A stretch of 64,000 nt of DNA from Planotetraspora silvatica (GCF_016863315.1 NZ_BOOQ01000009.1:282316-346315), one strand, 5' to 3'; positions 1 to 7,414 are shown, numbered from the stretch's first letter. The notes: generated by a model from the sequence alone, not told the origin. Translations and numbers: made by a program.

Positions 1-692
1 TGGTGCTGACCGACGAGGACTTCGCCGACCTGCCGCTGACCACCTCGCGGCGGATCGACGTGCTGCAGTTCAGCCCCGCCGACCAGATCGACCCCATTTA
101 CTTCGCCAAGTCCTACTACCTCGAGCCCGACGCCCAGGGGGCCAAGCCGTACGTGCTGCTGCGCGACGCCCTGGAGCGGTCCGGCCAGGTGGCGATCGTG
201 AAGGTGGCGCTGCGTCAGCGGGAGGCGCTCGCGACGCTCCGGGTCCGTGACGGGATCTTCGTGCTGGAGACGATGCTCTGGCCGGACGAGGTTCGAGAGG
301 TCGAGTTTCCGTTCCTGGAGGAGGACGTCGACATCCGGCCTCAGGAGCTCAAGATGGCCGAGTCCCTGATCGAGACCATGGTCGCCGACTTCGACCCGGG
401 TGAGTATCGGGACGCCTATCGCGAGGCGCTCCAGCAGGTCATCGAGGCCAAGATCGAGGGGAAGGAGGTCGTCGCCGCAGAGGTTCCGTCCGAGACGGGG
501 CCCGCCGTCGACCTGATGGCCGCGCTGCGCGCCAGCGTCGAGGCCGCGAAGAAAGAGCGGGAGGGAGGCCGGGAGGCGCCCGCCGCCAAGAGGAAGGCTC
601 CCGGGAAGGCGTCTGAGAAGGCCGCGGAGAAGGCTGAGGAGAAATCTGAGGAGAAGGCGCCCGCGAAGCGGAGGACCCGCCGCTCGGCCTGA
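1..692 (+). CDS. ku: Ku DNA end-binding protein, 3' part
   Basis: This is the C-terminal 229 residues of a bacterial Ku protein; the gene runs off the left edge and the first complete codon is at position 3. Ku binds double-strand DNA ends and recruits LigD for non-homologous end joining. The visible part has the Ku core beta-barrel/arm segment (LTTSRRIDVLQF, PIYFAKSYYLEPD, AIVKVALRQREALATLR) followed from about residue 165 by a Lys/Ala/Glu-rich tail ending KRRTRRSA. Such basic tails are known in actinobacterial Ku and help DNA binding and threading. No ligD is visible in the window. The gene converges on a minus-strand small-protein gene and probably shares the hairpin at 740-774 with it. 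The family call is confident; the start lies outside the window. Confidence 0.95.
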   Translation, partial: VLTDEDFADLPLTTSRRIDVLQFSPADQIDPIYFAKSYYLEPDAQGAKPYVLLRDALERSGQVAIVKVALRQREALATLRVRDGIFVLETMLWPDEVREVEFPFLEEDVDIRPQELKMAESLIETMVADFDPGEYRDAYREALQQVIEAKIEGKEVVAAEVPSETGPAVDLMAALRASVEAAKKEREGGREAPAAKRKAPGKASEKAAEKAEEKSEEKAPAKRRTRRSA

Positions 693-739
693 GCCGCTCC
701 GATGTCTCGCCGTCGTGTTGTTTTGTGATGTCTCGCTGT

Positions 740-774
740 GAGGGCTCCGGTGGAAGTGATCCACCGGAGCCCTC
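740..774. terminator. bidirectional hairpin terminator
   Basis: A perfect 15-bp stem (left arm starts GAGGGCTCCGGTGGA) closes a 5-nt loop between the converging ku gene (+) and the small secreted protein gene (-). There is no strong T-tract on either side, so termination is inferred from position and stem strength. The same stem sequence recurs at 1673-1713. Confidence 0.75.
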
Positions 775-930
775 GCCTCTACGCCCCTGGAGAACGGGCT
801 CCAGTTTCCGCTGAGGGGCGGCCCATGAAAGGTCGATGCGTCATGAGGCCTGGTGCCCGTGTCATCCGGGCACTACGGTCTCCCCACTCCTCAGTTCGGG
901 GCGCGGAGCTCATCGCGACGGGCCGCGTGG

Positions 931-1242
931 TCAGCCGACGACGACGTCGGCGTCCGAGTTGCGAACGTTGATGTTGTTCAGCTGGCGGTGCTCGTTGTTG
1001 CGCCAGGTGGAGCGGAACCGGTTGTGGCAGCCACGCGACCAGCCGCGGTGGCAGCCGCCGCCACCGCAGCGGCGGTGGCCGCTGCGCCAGAAGCCGCCGC
1101 CGCCGCAGCCGCCGCCGCCCCAGCTGGAGACAGTGGTCGCGCTCGCGGTCGTGGTGGTGGTGGCAGCGCCGAGCGCGACGGCCCCACCGGTCAGCGCCGT
1201 GCTGATCGCGAGCCCTGCGATGACGTTCTTGTACTTGGGCAT
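931..1242 (-). CDS. small secreted Cys/Gly-rich protein (five-gene cluster, member 1)
   Basis: 103-residue protein of unknown function. The start at 1242 is chosen because AAGGGGGAC lies just upstream and because MPKYKNVIAGLAISTAL matches the start of the next paralogue. A signal peptide of about 32 residues (ending near TASAT) precedes a mature region rich in Gly, Cys, His and Arg: repeated CGGGGC-type blocks, a WRSGHRRC segment, then a tail containing LNNINVRNSDADVVVG. The even spacing of cysteines and histidines suggests disulfides or metal binding (inference). It is the last of five tandem minus-strand paralogues and has its own conserved leader (1243-1465) and terminator (740-774). I do not recognise a named family; it is not a chaplin or rodlin by sequence. 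Confidence 0.75.
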   Translation of the reverse strand: MPKYKNVIAGLAISTALTGGAVALGAATTTTTASATTVSSWGGGGCGGGGFWRSGHRRCGGGGCHRGWSRGCHNRFRSTWRNNEHRQLNNINVRNSDADVVVG

Positions 1243-1465
1243 TGCGTGTCCCCCTTGAAAGGATTCGATTGCCCTTAATCGGCGCATTTTCCGTCGAAAG
1301 AGAAAATGCCCCTGATAGCCCCTAATGGACTATCTTTCCCGCGCTGAGTTAATTGCCGGAAGAGTCGGATCACAAACGACCGGCGAGCGCTTTTGATGGC
1401 TTATTGTCTCTTTATAACCGAGCATAGACCATTAATGACGTTTTTGTCACGAAATGTCCGATTCA
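1243..1465 (-). promoter_or_regulatory. conserved promoter/leader module, copy 1
   Basis: Read on the minus strand, this AT-richer stretch shares order and spacing of elements with the regions upstream of two paralogues (2133-2350 and 4441-4670). The elements are a GACAT-type direct repeat (plus-strand 1444-1461), a block with ATAAGC, AAAAGC and CGTTTGT (1370-1412), a hairpin with loop ATTA (1314-1334), a second hairpin GCATTTTC/GAAAATGC (1284-1309), and TCCTTTCAAGGGGGA at the ribosome binding site. Hairpin sequences differ between copies while pairing is largely kept. The rest of the gap to 1905 (1466-1904) holds no supported gene apart from the terminator at 1673-1713. Confidence 0.65.
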
Positions 1466-1672
1466 ACGAAGCTGATCGAATGTGCTCCGTCCGTACCGTC
1501 CTCTGCGGTGCGTGGAGGCGGGAGGCGGGTGAAACGGCGCGCGGGCCTGAGTGGCCCGCTGGGGCATCGACGCAGCTCCCGCGGTATTCCGGGGACCCGA
1601 GCGGCTTCGCTGTGCGCCTGGTCCCTCCTGGGCGGCGGGCGGGCTTTCCGAAGGAGCCCGGCGCGCGAAAAA

Positions 1673-1713
1673 GCGAGGGCTCCGGTGGATTGGTCATCCA
1701 CCGGAGCCCTCGC
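1673..1713 (-). terminator. hairpin terminator of secreted gene 2
   Basis: An 18-bp stem built on the same GAGGGCTCCGGTGGA arm as the hairpin at 740-774, extended by GC pairs at its base and by extra pairs near the loop. It lies downstream of the minus-strand gene ending at 1905. The repeated stem suggests the gene-terminator unit was duplicated together. Confidence 0.7.
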
Positions 1714-1904
1714 CTTCGTGCCTGAGCTCGGATATTCGATTGAGAACGTTCTATGAGATAGCGGTCCTTAACGGGACCGCGTCATTGAGGCCGACGCTTC
1801 ACCGCTATGTCGAGAATCGAAATCAGAAGATCCGGGCGAACAGGGCATGCCGCTCGTCGGCTCCCCAACCCTGTCGCCGAAGCTCATTCCGGAGCATGTC
1901 CGGA

Positions 1905-2132
1905 CTAGCGTCCCCAGTTGAACCGCTTGCAGTCCTTGTCGAACTCCGAGAAGTGGACGAAGGCGTTGTTGGCACCGACGGTGAAGTTGGTGCAGTCCTC
2001 GTCCTGGAAGCGGTTCTCGTGGTCCCAGCCGGTGGTGGCGGCGCTCGCGGAGGTGGCGCCCAGAGCGATGGCACCGCCGGCAAGCGCCGTGCTGATGGCA
2101 AGACCGGCCATGACGTTCTTGAGCTTGGGCAT
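1905..2132 (-). CDS. small secreted protein (five-gene cluster, member 2)
   Basis: 75-residue protein of unknown function. The first ~32 residues (MPKLKNVMAGLAISTALAG... ending SASAA) are a signal peptide nearly identical to that of member 1. The mature part is only ~43 residues and differs from the other members: it is rich in Asp, Phe and Asn, has two cysteines (in EDCTNF and DKDCKR) that could form one disulfide, and ends FNWGR. The Shine-Dalgarno AAGGGGGACAC is the same as for member 1. It has its own copy of the conserved leader (2133-2350) and a strong hairpin downstream. No family recognised. Confidence 0.72.
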   Translation of the reverse strand: MPKLKNVMAGLAISTALAGGAIALGATSASAATTGWDHENRFQDEDCTNFTVGANNAFVHFSEFDKDCKRFNWGR

Positions 2133-2350
2133 TGGGTGTCCCCCTTGAAAGGATCGGTTGCCCTTATTGCGACAATTTCTGAAACGAGAAAGAATGTCGC
2201 TGACAGCCCCCTAAGAGGCTATCGTCCTGCGCTGTCTAGATTTCCAGCATTCGGGCCATACAAACGACGATCTGGTGCTTTTAGATGCTTATTGACAGGC
2301 TGTGAACGGCCTTAGACTAATAGCGGTGGATATGTCGCATATGTCCGATT
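2133..2350 (-). promoter_or_regulatory. conserved promoter/leader module, copy 2
   Basis: Same ordered elements as copy 1, read on the minus strand: direct repeat GACATATGCGACAT (plus-strand 2331-2348), the ATAAGC / AAAAGC / CGTTTGT block (2258-2296), a hairpin with loop UCUUA (2202-2223, one G-U pair where copy 1 has A-U), a hairpin GCGACA/TGTCGC (2169-2200), and the CCTTTCAAGGGGGA ribosome site. Distance from the direct repeat to the start codon (about 208 nt) matches copy 1 (about 210 nt). Nothing else is supported in 2351-2713 except the hairpin at 2446-2477. Confidence 0.65.
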
Positions 2351-2445
2351 CGGATCGCGACGACAGGCGGGGGATTGAGGGGCGGGGGAACGGGCGCGGC
2401 GGAGAAGATACGGGCCGAGAGGGCGGGCGCGGTGGAGAAATGGAG

Positions 2446-2477
2446 GAGGGCTCCGCGGACGATGCCGCGGAGCCCTC
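2446..2477 (-). terminator. hairpin terminator of secreted gene 3
   Basis: 13-bp perfect stem (GAGGGCTCCGCGG) with a 6-nt loop. It starts with the same nine bases as the hairpins at 740 and 1673 and lies 236 nt beyond the stop of the gene at 2714. No T-tract. Confidence 0.6.
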
Positions 2478-2713
2478 GCTCGTTGTCGTGTACGGAATGC
2501 ACTCCCTGGGCCGTATGACGCGGCCAGGAAGGCGATGCGGACAGAAGGCACCTGGATTGCGGTTCCAGATCCATTGCGGTCACGGACGGCCGTGATGCCC
2601 GTCGTGTCCTCTCCTGGTTTTCGTTCTCACCGGCTGACCGAGGTTCATCACAACCGCGATGTCCCCGCCGGTGCGGGACTGACTCACTACTGGACGTGCG
2701 TCGGACACCCGGG

Positions 2714-3118
2714 TTACGGGACGGCGGTGACCGTCACGGTGACGACCGGAGCGGGCGTTCCGTAGTAGTGGCCCTCGGCCTCCGCCTTCGACTTGGAGTC
2801 GGTGTCCTGCTTCTGCTGCGGGACGGCCTGGTTGTCCGACTTCTGGAAAGGGGTGATGATCAGCGAGAAGTCACGCAGCAGGTGCTGACGCTGGTGCTGG
2901 TGCTCACGCGTGTGCTGGAACTCGTGGTTCCGGTTCCAGTTGCGGTTGTGGTTGCGGTGGCCACGGCCCCAGCCGGAGCCGCCGCAGCCGCCGCCGCAAC
3001 CCGTGATGGTGGTGGCGCTCGCGGACGTGCTGGTGACAGCAGTTCCGAGGGCGACGGCCCCACCGGTCAGCGCGGTGCTGACAGCGAGGATCCCAACGAG
3101 GTTGGCGATCTTGGACAT
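2714..3118 (-). CDS. small secreted Asn/His/Gln-rich protein (cluster member 3)
   Basis: 134 residues. A signal peptide (MSKIANLVGILAVSTALTG..., cleavage near TSASAT) is followed by a CGGGCGGSGWGRG block, an Asn/His/Arg-rich stretch (HRNHNRNWNRNH), a Gln/His/Arg run ending QRQHLLRDF, then SLIITPFQKSDN and DTDSKSKAEAE, and a short Pro/Thr/Val tail. Members 4 and 5 share the core QRQ-x-L-x-RDF-x-L-x2-TPFQ-x-S and DTDS-x-S-x-AEAE. The ribosome site is AAAGGGAAAGAG, unlike members 1, 2 and 5, and there is no copy of the long leader upstream. It may be transcribed from a promoter in the 227-bp gap or with member 4. Function unknown. Confidence 0.75.
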   Translation of the reverse strand: MSKIANLVGILAVSTALTGGAVALGTAVTSTSASATTITGCGGGCGGSGWGRGHRNHNRNWNRNHEFQHTREHQHQRQHLLRDFSLIITPFQKSDNQAVPQQKQDTDSKSKAEAEGHYYGTPAPVVTVTVTAVP

Positions 3119-3345
3119 ATCTCTTTCCCTTTCATGAGATTGGGCGATCCGTTGCTGCGGCCCGGGCGATGTCAGGGTGCGTGGACGTCAGGGAGATGCC
3201 TGTGCCCGCTCAGTGACCGTGGTTCCTGGAACCGCGATGTCAGCGAGCACGGCATTCTCCGCTCAGCGACTCCCGCCCCGGATGAAACCGTGGCGAGCAC
3301 GCACCCGCACCTCTCAGACCTGGATCAAGACACGACGGGCCTGTA

Positions 3346-3726
3346 TCAGTCCTCGGCTTCAGCCTCGGAGCGCGAGTCGGTGTCCGACTTCTGCCAGGGC
3401 GTGGCCTCGTTCTCGGACGACTGGAACGGCGTCACGATCAGCGAGAAGTCGCGCATGAGGTACTGGCGCTGGAACTCGAACTGGCGCGCGTGCTGACGCT
3501 GACGGCTGTGGTTCCAGTTGTGGTTGCGGTTGTGGTTGCGCCCCTCGCGGACGCACACCGACTTGTGGCAGACGGGCCGCGAGACCGAAACCGGAGCCGG
3601 GGCCGGAGCGGGAACGCCGCCCATGACGACGGACGCGCTCGCGGAGGTGGCGCCGAGGGCGAGTGCCCCGCCCGACAGCGCGACGCTGGCGGCGAGAACG
3701 CCCATGATGTTGCTGAGCTTGGACAT
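3346..3726 (-). CDS. small secreted Asn/His/Gln-rich protein (cluster member 4)
   Basis: 126 residues from the ATG at 3726, chosen because AAAGGGAAAAG precedes it and MSKLSNIMGVLAAS matches member 3. After the signal peptide (ending SASAS) the Cys-Gly block of members 3 and 5 is replaced by a Pro/Ala/Val segment and a CHKSVC pair. The Asn/His-rich block (RNHNRNHNWNH), QRQYLMRDFSLIVTPFQ and DTDSRSEAEAE follow, and the protein stops there. The 252 bp upstream (3727-3978) hold no recognisable copy of the long leader. Function unknown; an export-dependent structural or ligand-binding role is a guess. Confidence 0.74.
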   Translation of the reverse strand: MSKLSNIMGVLAASVALSGGALALGATSASASVVMGGVPAPAPAPVSVSRPVCHKSVCVREGRNHNRNHNWNHSRQRQHARQFEFQRQYLMRDFSLIVTPFQSSENEATPWQKSDTDSRSEAEAED

Positions 3727-3978
3727 GTGCTTTTCCCTTTGATGTATGCGTTTCCCCACGCGAAGACGGCTCCACGTCGTTGTGGAATCGCCGCGGCGAG
3801 GGAGAAACAGGAGAGTGGGATGCGGGCGCCGAATTGCGGACGGCCTCCGGTGAATGTGCGCCGTGGAAATCCGCTTGACGATCGCGAGTTTTCGAAGATG
3901 CCCGTGACCGCCAGGTGTGGCGTCCCCCGGACGGGGTGAGCCTTACGGCGTCGGCGGCCACGGGCACTTCATTCGGTG

Positions 3979-4015
3979 CTCACGTCCCTGACCATCCGGT
4001 CAGGACGCCCGTGAG
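3979..4015 (-). terminator. hairpin downstream of secreted gene 5
   Basis: Interrupted stem: CTCACG pairs with CGTGAG and CCTGACC pairs with GGTCAGG around an ATCC loop, 12 bases beyond the stop of the gene at 4027. Probable terminator separating member 5 from member 4. Confidence 0.55.
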
Positions 4016-4026
4016 TCGGCGGCGTA

Positions 4027-4440
4027 TTAGCCGATGACGGGCGGCGCGACCGGAGCGGTCGTGCTCGTGCCGGCGCCCGGGCCGTAGTACTTCTCCTCGG
4101 CCTCAGCGTTCGACTTGGAGTCGGTGTCCTGCTTCTGCCACGGGGTGGCGTCGTTGTCGCTCTTCTGGAACGGCGTCACGACCAGGGTGAAGTCGCGCAG
4201 CAGGTACTGGCGCTGGTGCTGGTGCTGACGCTCGTGCTGCCACTGGTGGTTCCGGTTCCAGTTGCGGTTGTGGTTCCGGTGGCCACGGCCCCAGCCGCCG
4301 CCGCCGCAGCCGCCGCCGCAGCCCATGACGGTGGTGGCGTTCGCGGTGCCGGCGGTGACAGCGGTACCGAGGGCGACGGCCCCGCCGGTCAGCGCGGTGC
4401 TGATGGCGAGGACTCCGACGAGGCTCTTGAAGTTGGGCAT
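4027..4440 (-). CDS. small secreted Asn/His/Gln-rich protein (cluster member 5)
   Basis: 137 residues. The signal peptide (MPNFKSLVGVLAISTALTG..., cleavage near TANAT) resembles members 1 and 2, whereas the mature region (CGGGCGGGGWGRG, HRNHNRNWNRNH, QRQYLLRDFTLVVTPFQKSDN, DTDSKSNAEAE, short Thr/Pro tail) is closest to member 3. It therefore links the two halves of the cluster. It carries the MP-type ribosome site AAGGGGGAAA and the third copy of the conserved leader (4441-4670). It is the first gene of the array in the direction of transcription. No named family recognised; the low-complexity polar composition would suit a cell-surface or matrix protein (inference). Confidence 0.76.
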   Translation of the reverse strand: MPNFKSLVGVLAISTALTGGAVALGTAVTAGTANATTVMGCGGGCGGGGWGRGHRNHNRNWNRNHQWQHERQHQHQRQYLLRDFTLVVTPFQKSDNDATPWQKQDTDSKSNAEAEEKYYGPGAGTSTTAPVAPPVIG

Positions 4441-4670
4441 TTCATTTCCCCCTTGAAAGGACTTACGTCCTATGCGCTGACATTGTCCAAATAGCTTGGA
4501 AAATGTTCTTCTGGCGACCCTTAGTGGGTCTTCCCTGCATTGTCTTGTTTTCCGCGTCAGCGGAGCGACAAACGGCGATCGGCGGCTTTTGCCATCTGCT
4601 TATCTCTTTATTGACGACGTTGAACCATTTCTGATCATTTTCATCGGAAATGTCATTTATGTCGGATTTA
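4441..4670 (-). promoter_or_regulatory. conserved promoter/leader module, copy 3
   Basis: Minus-strand elements in the same order as copies 1 and 2: direct repeat GACATAAATGACAT (plus-strand 4648-4668), the ATAAGC / AAAAGC / CGTTTGT block (4564-4604), hairpin GACCC-ACTAA-GGGTC (4516-4530), a 9-10 bp hairpin with one mismatch (4479-4508), a small hairpin GGAC-TTAC-GTCC (4459-4470) and the CCTTTCAAGGGGGA ribosome site. The base pairs differ from the other copies while pairing is preserved, which is what a conserved RNA structure would show. 4671-4816 holds the upstream region of the plus-strand hydrolase. Confidence 0.62.
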
Positions 4671-4816
4671 GAATGTCCTAATATGAGCGATATTCACGGC
4701 TTTGTTCCCGGTTAATGGCGGCATGCCTGCAGGCCGTCCGGGTATGGGTGCGACCCATGGCAGGGCCGCACGGCAGGGGGCTATCGTCGAAACAGAAGGC
4801 GAACAGGGGAGGACGC

Positions 4817-5737
4817 GTGGGTGTCGAGCCGATTCCGTCGTGGCCGGGAGAGCTCATCGAGATGGGCGATACACGGGTCCACGTGAGATCCACACCCGGG
4901 GGCCCCGGAGAGGCCGCGGTGTTCGTCCACGGCCTGGCCGGCTCGGCCACCAACTGGACCGATCTCATGGGCGAACTCGCGGGCGACGTCAGGGGATACG
5001 CCCTCGATCTGCCGGGAGCCGGCTATTCGCCCGAGCCCCTGGACGGCGACTACTCGGTGGACGGCCACGCGAGCGTGGTGGCGAAGGTGATCGAGCACGT
5101 CGGCAGGCCGGTCCACCTGTTCGGCAACTCCATGGGCGGGGCCGTCTCCGTCCGGGTGGCCGCGACGCGGCCCGACCTCGTCAGGTCGCTGACGCTGATC
5201 TCTCCGGCCCTGCCCGACCTGCTGCCCCGGTTCGGCCCGGCCCGCGTGGCCATGTCGGCCGCACCGCGCCTGGGCGAGATCGCGATCAGGAAGCTCAACG
5301 GCGTCCCCGTCGATCGGCGCGTCCGGGCGACCCTCAGCTGGTGTTACGCCGACGGGAGCCGGGTCCATCCTCAGCGTCTCCGTGAGGCGGAGGAGGAGTT
5401 GCGGCGCCGTGACGGCCTGCCGTACGCGGCGGCGGCGATGGTCGGGTGCGCCCGGGCGATCGTGAACGAGTACTTCCGCGTCGGGCCCGGCAACCTGTGG
5501 AGGCAGGCCGCCCAGGTCACGGCCCCCACACTCGTCATCTACGGCCGCCGCGACCGGCTCGTCGACGCCAGGATGGCCCTGCGCGCGGGCCGGGTGTTCC
5601 CGGACGTCCGGCTCGTCACGCTCGCGAACGCGGCGCACGTCGCCCAGATGGAGTTCCCCGAGGCCGTCGCCAGGGAGGCGCGCCGGCTCATCGTCGAGAC
5701 GGCCGCTCCACGGTTGTCCGCCGCGCGATCAGCCTGA
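4817..5737 (+). CDS. alpha/beta-fold hydrolase
   Basis: 306 residues from the GTG at 4817, chosen because GGGGAGGA lies just upstream; an in-frame ATG at 4715 has no such site and would add unconserved sequence. Cytoplasmic alpha/beta hydrolase: oxyanion segment FVHGLAGSATNW (about 37-47), nucleophile Ser105 in GNSMGG, acid in the YGRRDRLVD strand-turn, and catalytic His in NAAHVAQME near the C-terminus. All three triad residues are present, so it should be active, but the substrate (ester, epoxide, C-C bond or lactone) cannot be read from sequence. It is a single gene, followed 98 bp later by moeZ on the same strand. Confidence 0.85.
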   Translation: MGVEPIPSWPGELIEMGDTRVHVRSTPGGPGEAAVFVHGLAGSATNWTDLMGELAGDVRGYALDLPGAGYSPEPLDGDYSVDGHASVVAKVIEHVGRPVHLFGNSMGGAVSVRVAATRPDLVRSLTLISPALPDLLPRFGPARVAMSAAPRLGEIAIRKLNGVPVDRRVRATLSWCYADGSRVHPQRLREAEEELRRRDGLPYAAAAMVGCARAIVNEYFRVGPGNLWRQAAQVTAPTLVIYGRRDRLVDARMALRAGRVFPDVRLVTLANAAHVAQMEFPEAVAREARRLIVETAAPRLSAARSA

Positions 5738-5835
5738 TTGGGGAATGCGGGATACCCCGGTTAGGTTGTGAGAAGAGCTTGTGATGGGCCCATGGAGCCG
5801 AGCGCGACCATTGGCGCGAAAACGGGAGTGGAACT

Positions 5836-7014
5836 GTGTCGTTGCCACCGCTGGTAGAGCCGGCAGCTGAGCTGACCGTCGACGAGGTGCGCCGCTACTC
5901 ACGCCACCTGATCATCCCTGACGTGGGCATGGCGGGGCAGAAGCGGCTCAAGAACGCCAAGGTCCTGTGTGTGGGCGCGGGCGGTCTGGGCTCACCCGCC
6001 CTGCTGTACCTCGCCGCGGCCGGGGTGGGAACCCTCGGCATCGTCGACTTCGACATCGTGGACGAGTCGAACCTGCAGCGCCAGATCATCCACGGCCAGT
6101 CCGACGTCGGCCGCCTCAAGGCGGAGTCGGCCGCGGCCAGCGTCCGCGAGGTCAACCCGAACGTCAACGTGGTGATCCACAACGTCGCCCTCACGACGGA
6201 CAACGTGATGGACATCTTCTCGGGCTACGACCTGATCGTGGACGGGACGGACAACTTCGCCACCCGCTACATGGTGAACGACGCGGCCGTCCTCCTCGGC
6301 AAGCCGTACGTCTGGGGCTCGATCTACCGCTTCGACGGCCAGGCGAGCGTGTTCTGGTCCGAGCACGGCCCCTGCTACCGCTGCCTCTACCCGGAGCCCC
6401 CGCCTCCCGGCATGGTGCCGAGCTGCGCCGAGGGCGGCGTCCTCGGGGTGCTGTGCGCCTCGATCGGCTCCATCCAGGTCAACGAGGCCATCAAGATCAT
6501 CACCGGCATCGGCGACCCTCTCGTCGGCCGCCTGATGATCTATGACGCGCTGGAGATGAAGTACCGCGACGTCAAGGTCCGCAAGGACCCGGAGTGCCCG
6601 CTGTGCGGCAAGAACCCCTCGATCACCGAGCTGATCGACTACGAGGCGTTCTGTGGCACGGTCTCCGACGAGGCGCAGCAGGCCGCCGCGGGCTCGACCA
6701 TCACGGCGGCGGAGCTCAAGGACATGCAGGATCGGGGAGACGACATCTACCTGATCGACGTCCGGGAGCAGAACGAGTACGAGATCGTCAACATCCCCGG
6801 CGCCGTGCTGATCCCCAAGGGCGAGTTCCTGAACGGATCCGCGCTGGAGGGCCTGCCGCAGGACAAGAAGATCGTCGTGCACTGCAAGTCGGGCGGCCGC
6901 TCCGCGGAGGTCCTGGCGGTTCTCAAGAACGCCGGCTTCGCCGACGCCGTCCACGTCGGCGGCGGCGTCCTGAGCTGGATCAAGACCATCGACCCCAGCC
7001 TGCCGACCTACTGA
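5836..7014 (+). CDS. moeZ: MoeZ adenylyltransferase/sulfurtransferase
   Basis: 392 residues, GTG start. N-terminal MoeB/ThiF E1-like domain with the ATP-binding glycines GAGGLGSPA (48-55) and the conserved DFDIVDESNLQRQ (71-83); zinc cysteines C180, C183, C254 and C257; the SCAEGG cysteine C198; C-terminal rhodanese domain (about 285-392) with active-site C350 in HCKSGGRS. Such fused proteins adenylate the C-terminal glycine of small sulfur carriers (MoaD, CysO and others) and then transfer sulfur from the rhodanese persulfide to give thiocarboxylate, serving molybdopterin and cysteine or thio-natural-product pathways. moaE at 40980 is the only other Mo-cofactor gene in the window. A possible promoter TTGGGG-17-TTAGGT lies just upstream. 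Confidence 0.95.
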   Translation: MSLPPLVEPAAELTVDEVRRYSRHLIIPDVGMAGQKRLKNAKVLCVGAGGLGSPALLYLAAAGVGTLGIVDFDIVDESNLQRQIIHGQSDVGRLKAESAAASVREVNPNVNVVIHNVALTTDNVMDIFSGYDLIVDGTDNFATRYMVNDAAVLLGKPYVWGSIYRFDGQASVFWSEHGPCYRCLYPEPPPPGMVPSCAEGGVLGVLCASIGSIQVNEAIKIITGIGDPLVGRLMIYDALEMKYRDVKVRKDPECPLCGKNPSITELIDYEAFCGTVSDEAQQAAAGSTITAAELKDMQDRGDDIYLIDVREQNEYEIVNIPGAVLIPKGEFLNGSALEGLPQDKKIVVHCKSGGRSAEVLAVLKNAGFADAVHVGGGVLSWIKTIDPSLPTY

Positions 7015-7037
7015 CCGGCATTCGCTGATCGGCTGAC

Positions 7038-7077
7038 GTACGGCCGTCGTCCTCGCTGAGCGAGGCGGCGGCCGTAC
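7038..7077. terminator. bidirectional terminator
   Basis: A long imperfect stem (GTACGGCCG pairs with CGGCCGTAC, with an inner CCTCGC/GCGAGG stem) lies between the converging moeZ and regulator genes. There is no T-tract; the call rests on position and stem length. Confidence 0.65.
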
Positions 7078-7111
7078 GGGCGTTTCGGGGCGTCGCCGTC
7101 ACCCTGGGCGG

Positions 7112-7414
7112 TCAGCCGGGCAGGACCGTCAGTCCACTCGGCGAGACGATCTTCTGCAGGTTCCGCACGTAGTCGGCGAACGCCGAGCGGCCCTGCTCGG
7201 TGAGGCTGAACCAGGTCTTGGGCCGCTTGCCGACGTATCCCTTGCGGATGCGCACATATCCGGCGGTCTCCAGGGCGCTCGCGTGCTTGGAGAGCACCGA
7301 GTCGCTGATGCCGAGCGTGTCCCGCACGAAACCGAACTCGGCCTCCTCGGCCGCCGCCAGCACCGACACGATCTGCAGCCGGGTGGGGGCGTGGATCACG
7401 GGATCGAGCTCCAT
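7112..7414 (-). CDS. winged-helix transcriptional regulator
   Basis: 100 residues; ATG at 7414 overlaps the TGA of the upstream membrane-protein gene by one base (TGATG), so the two are translationally coupled. MarR/ArsR-like winged helix of the HTH_27 type: IHAPTRLQIVSVLAAAEEAEF, then recognition-helix region DTLGISDSVLSKHASALETAGYV and wing RKGYVGKRPKTWFSLTEQGR. Small dimeric repressors of this type are often cotranscribed with a membrane protein they control. Overlapping palindromes in the operon promoter (7912-7962) are the obvious candidate operator (inference). The inducer is unknown; there are no cysteine metal-binding motifs. Confidence 0.85.
   Translation of the reverse strand: MELDPVIHAPTRLQIVSVLAAAEEAEFGFVRDTLGISDSVLSKHASALETAGYVRIRKGYVGKRPKTWFSLTEQGRSAFADYVRNLQKIVSPSGLTVLPG

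Noticed and set aside
1393..1756. Several short plus-strand frames between the secreted genes 1 and 2.
   Set aside because: No ribosome sites or family resemblance; they lie on the opposite strand to a conserved leader and a terminator.
931..4440. Chaplin or rodlin identity of the secreted proteins.
   Set aside because: They lack the chaplin hydrophobic domain and its paired cysteines, and do not match rodlin sequence; only the small size and signal peptide are similar.
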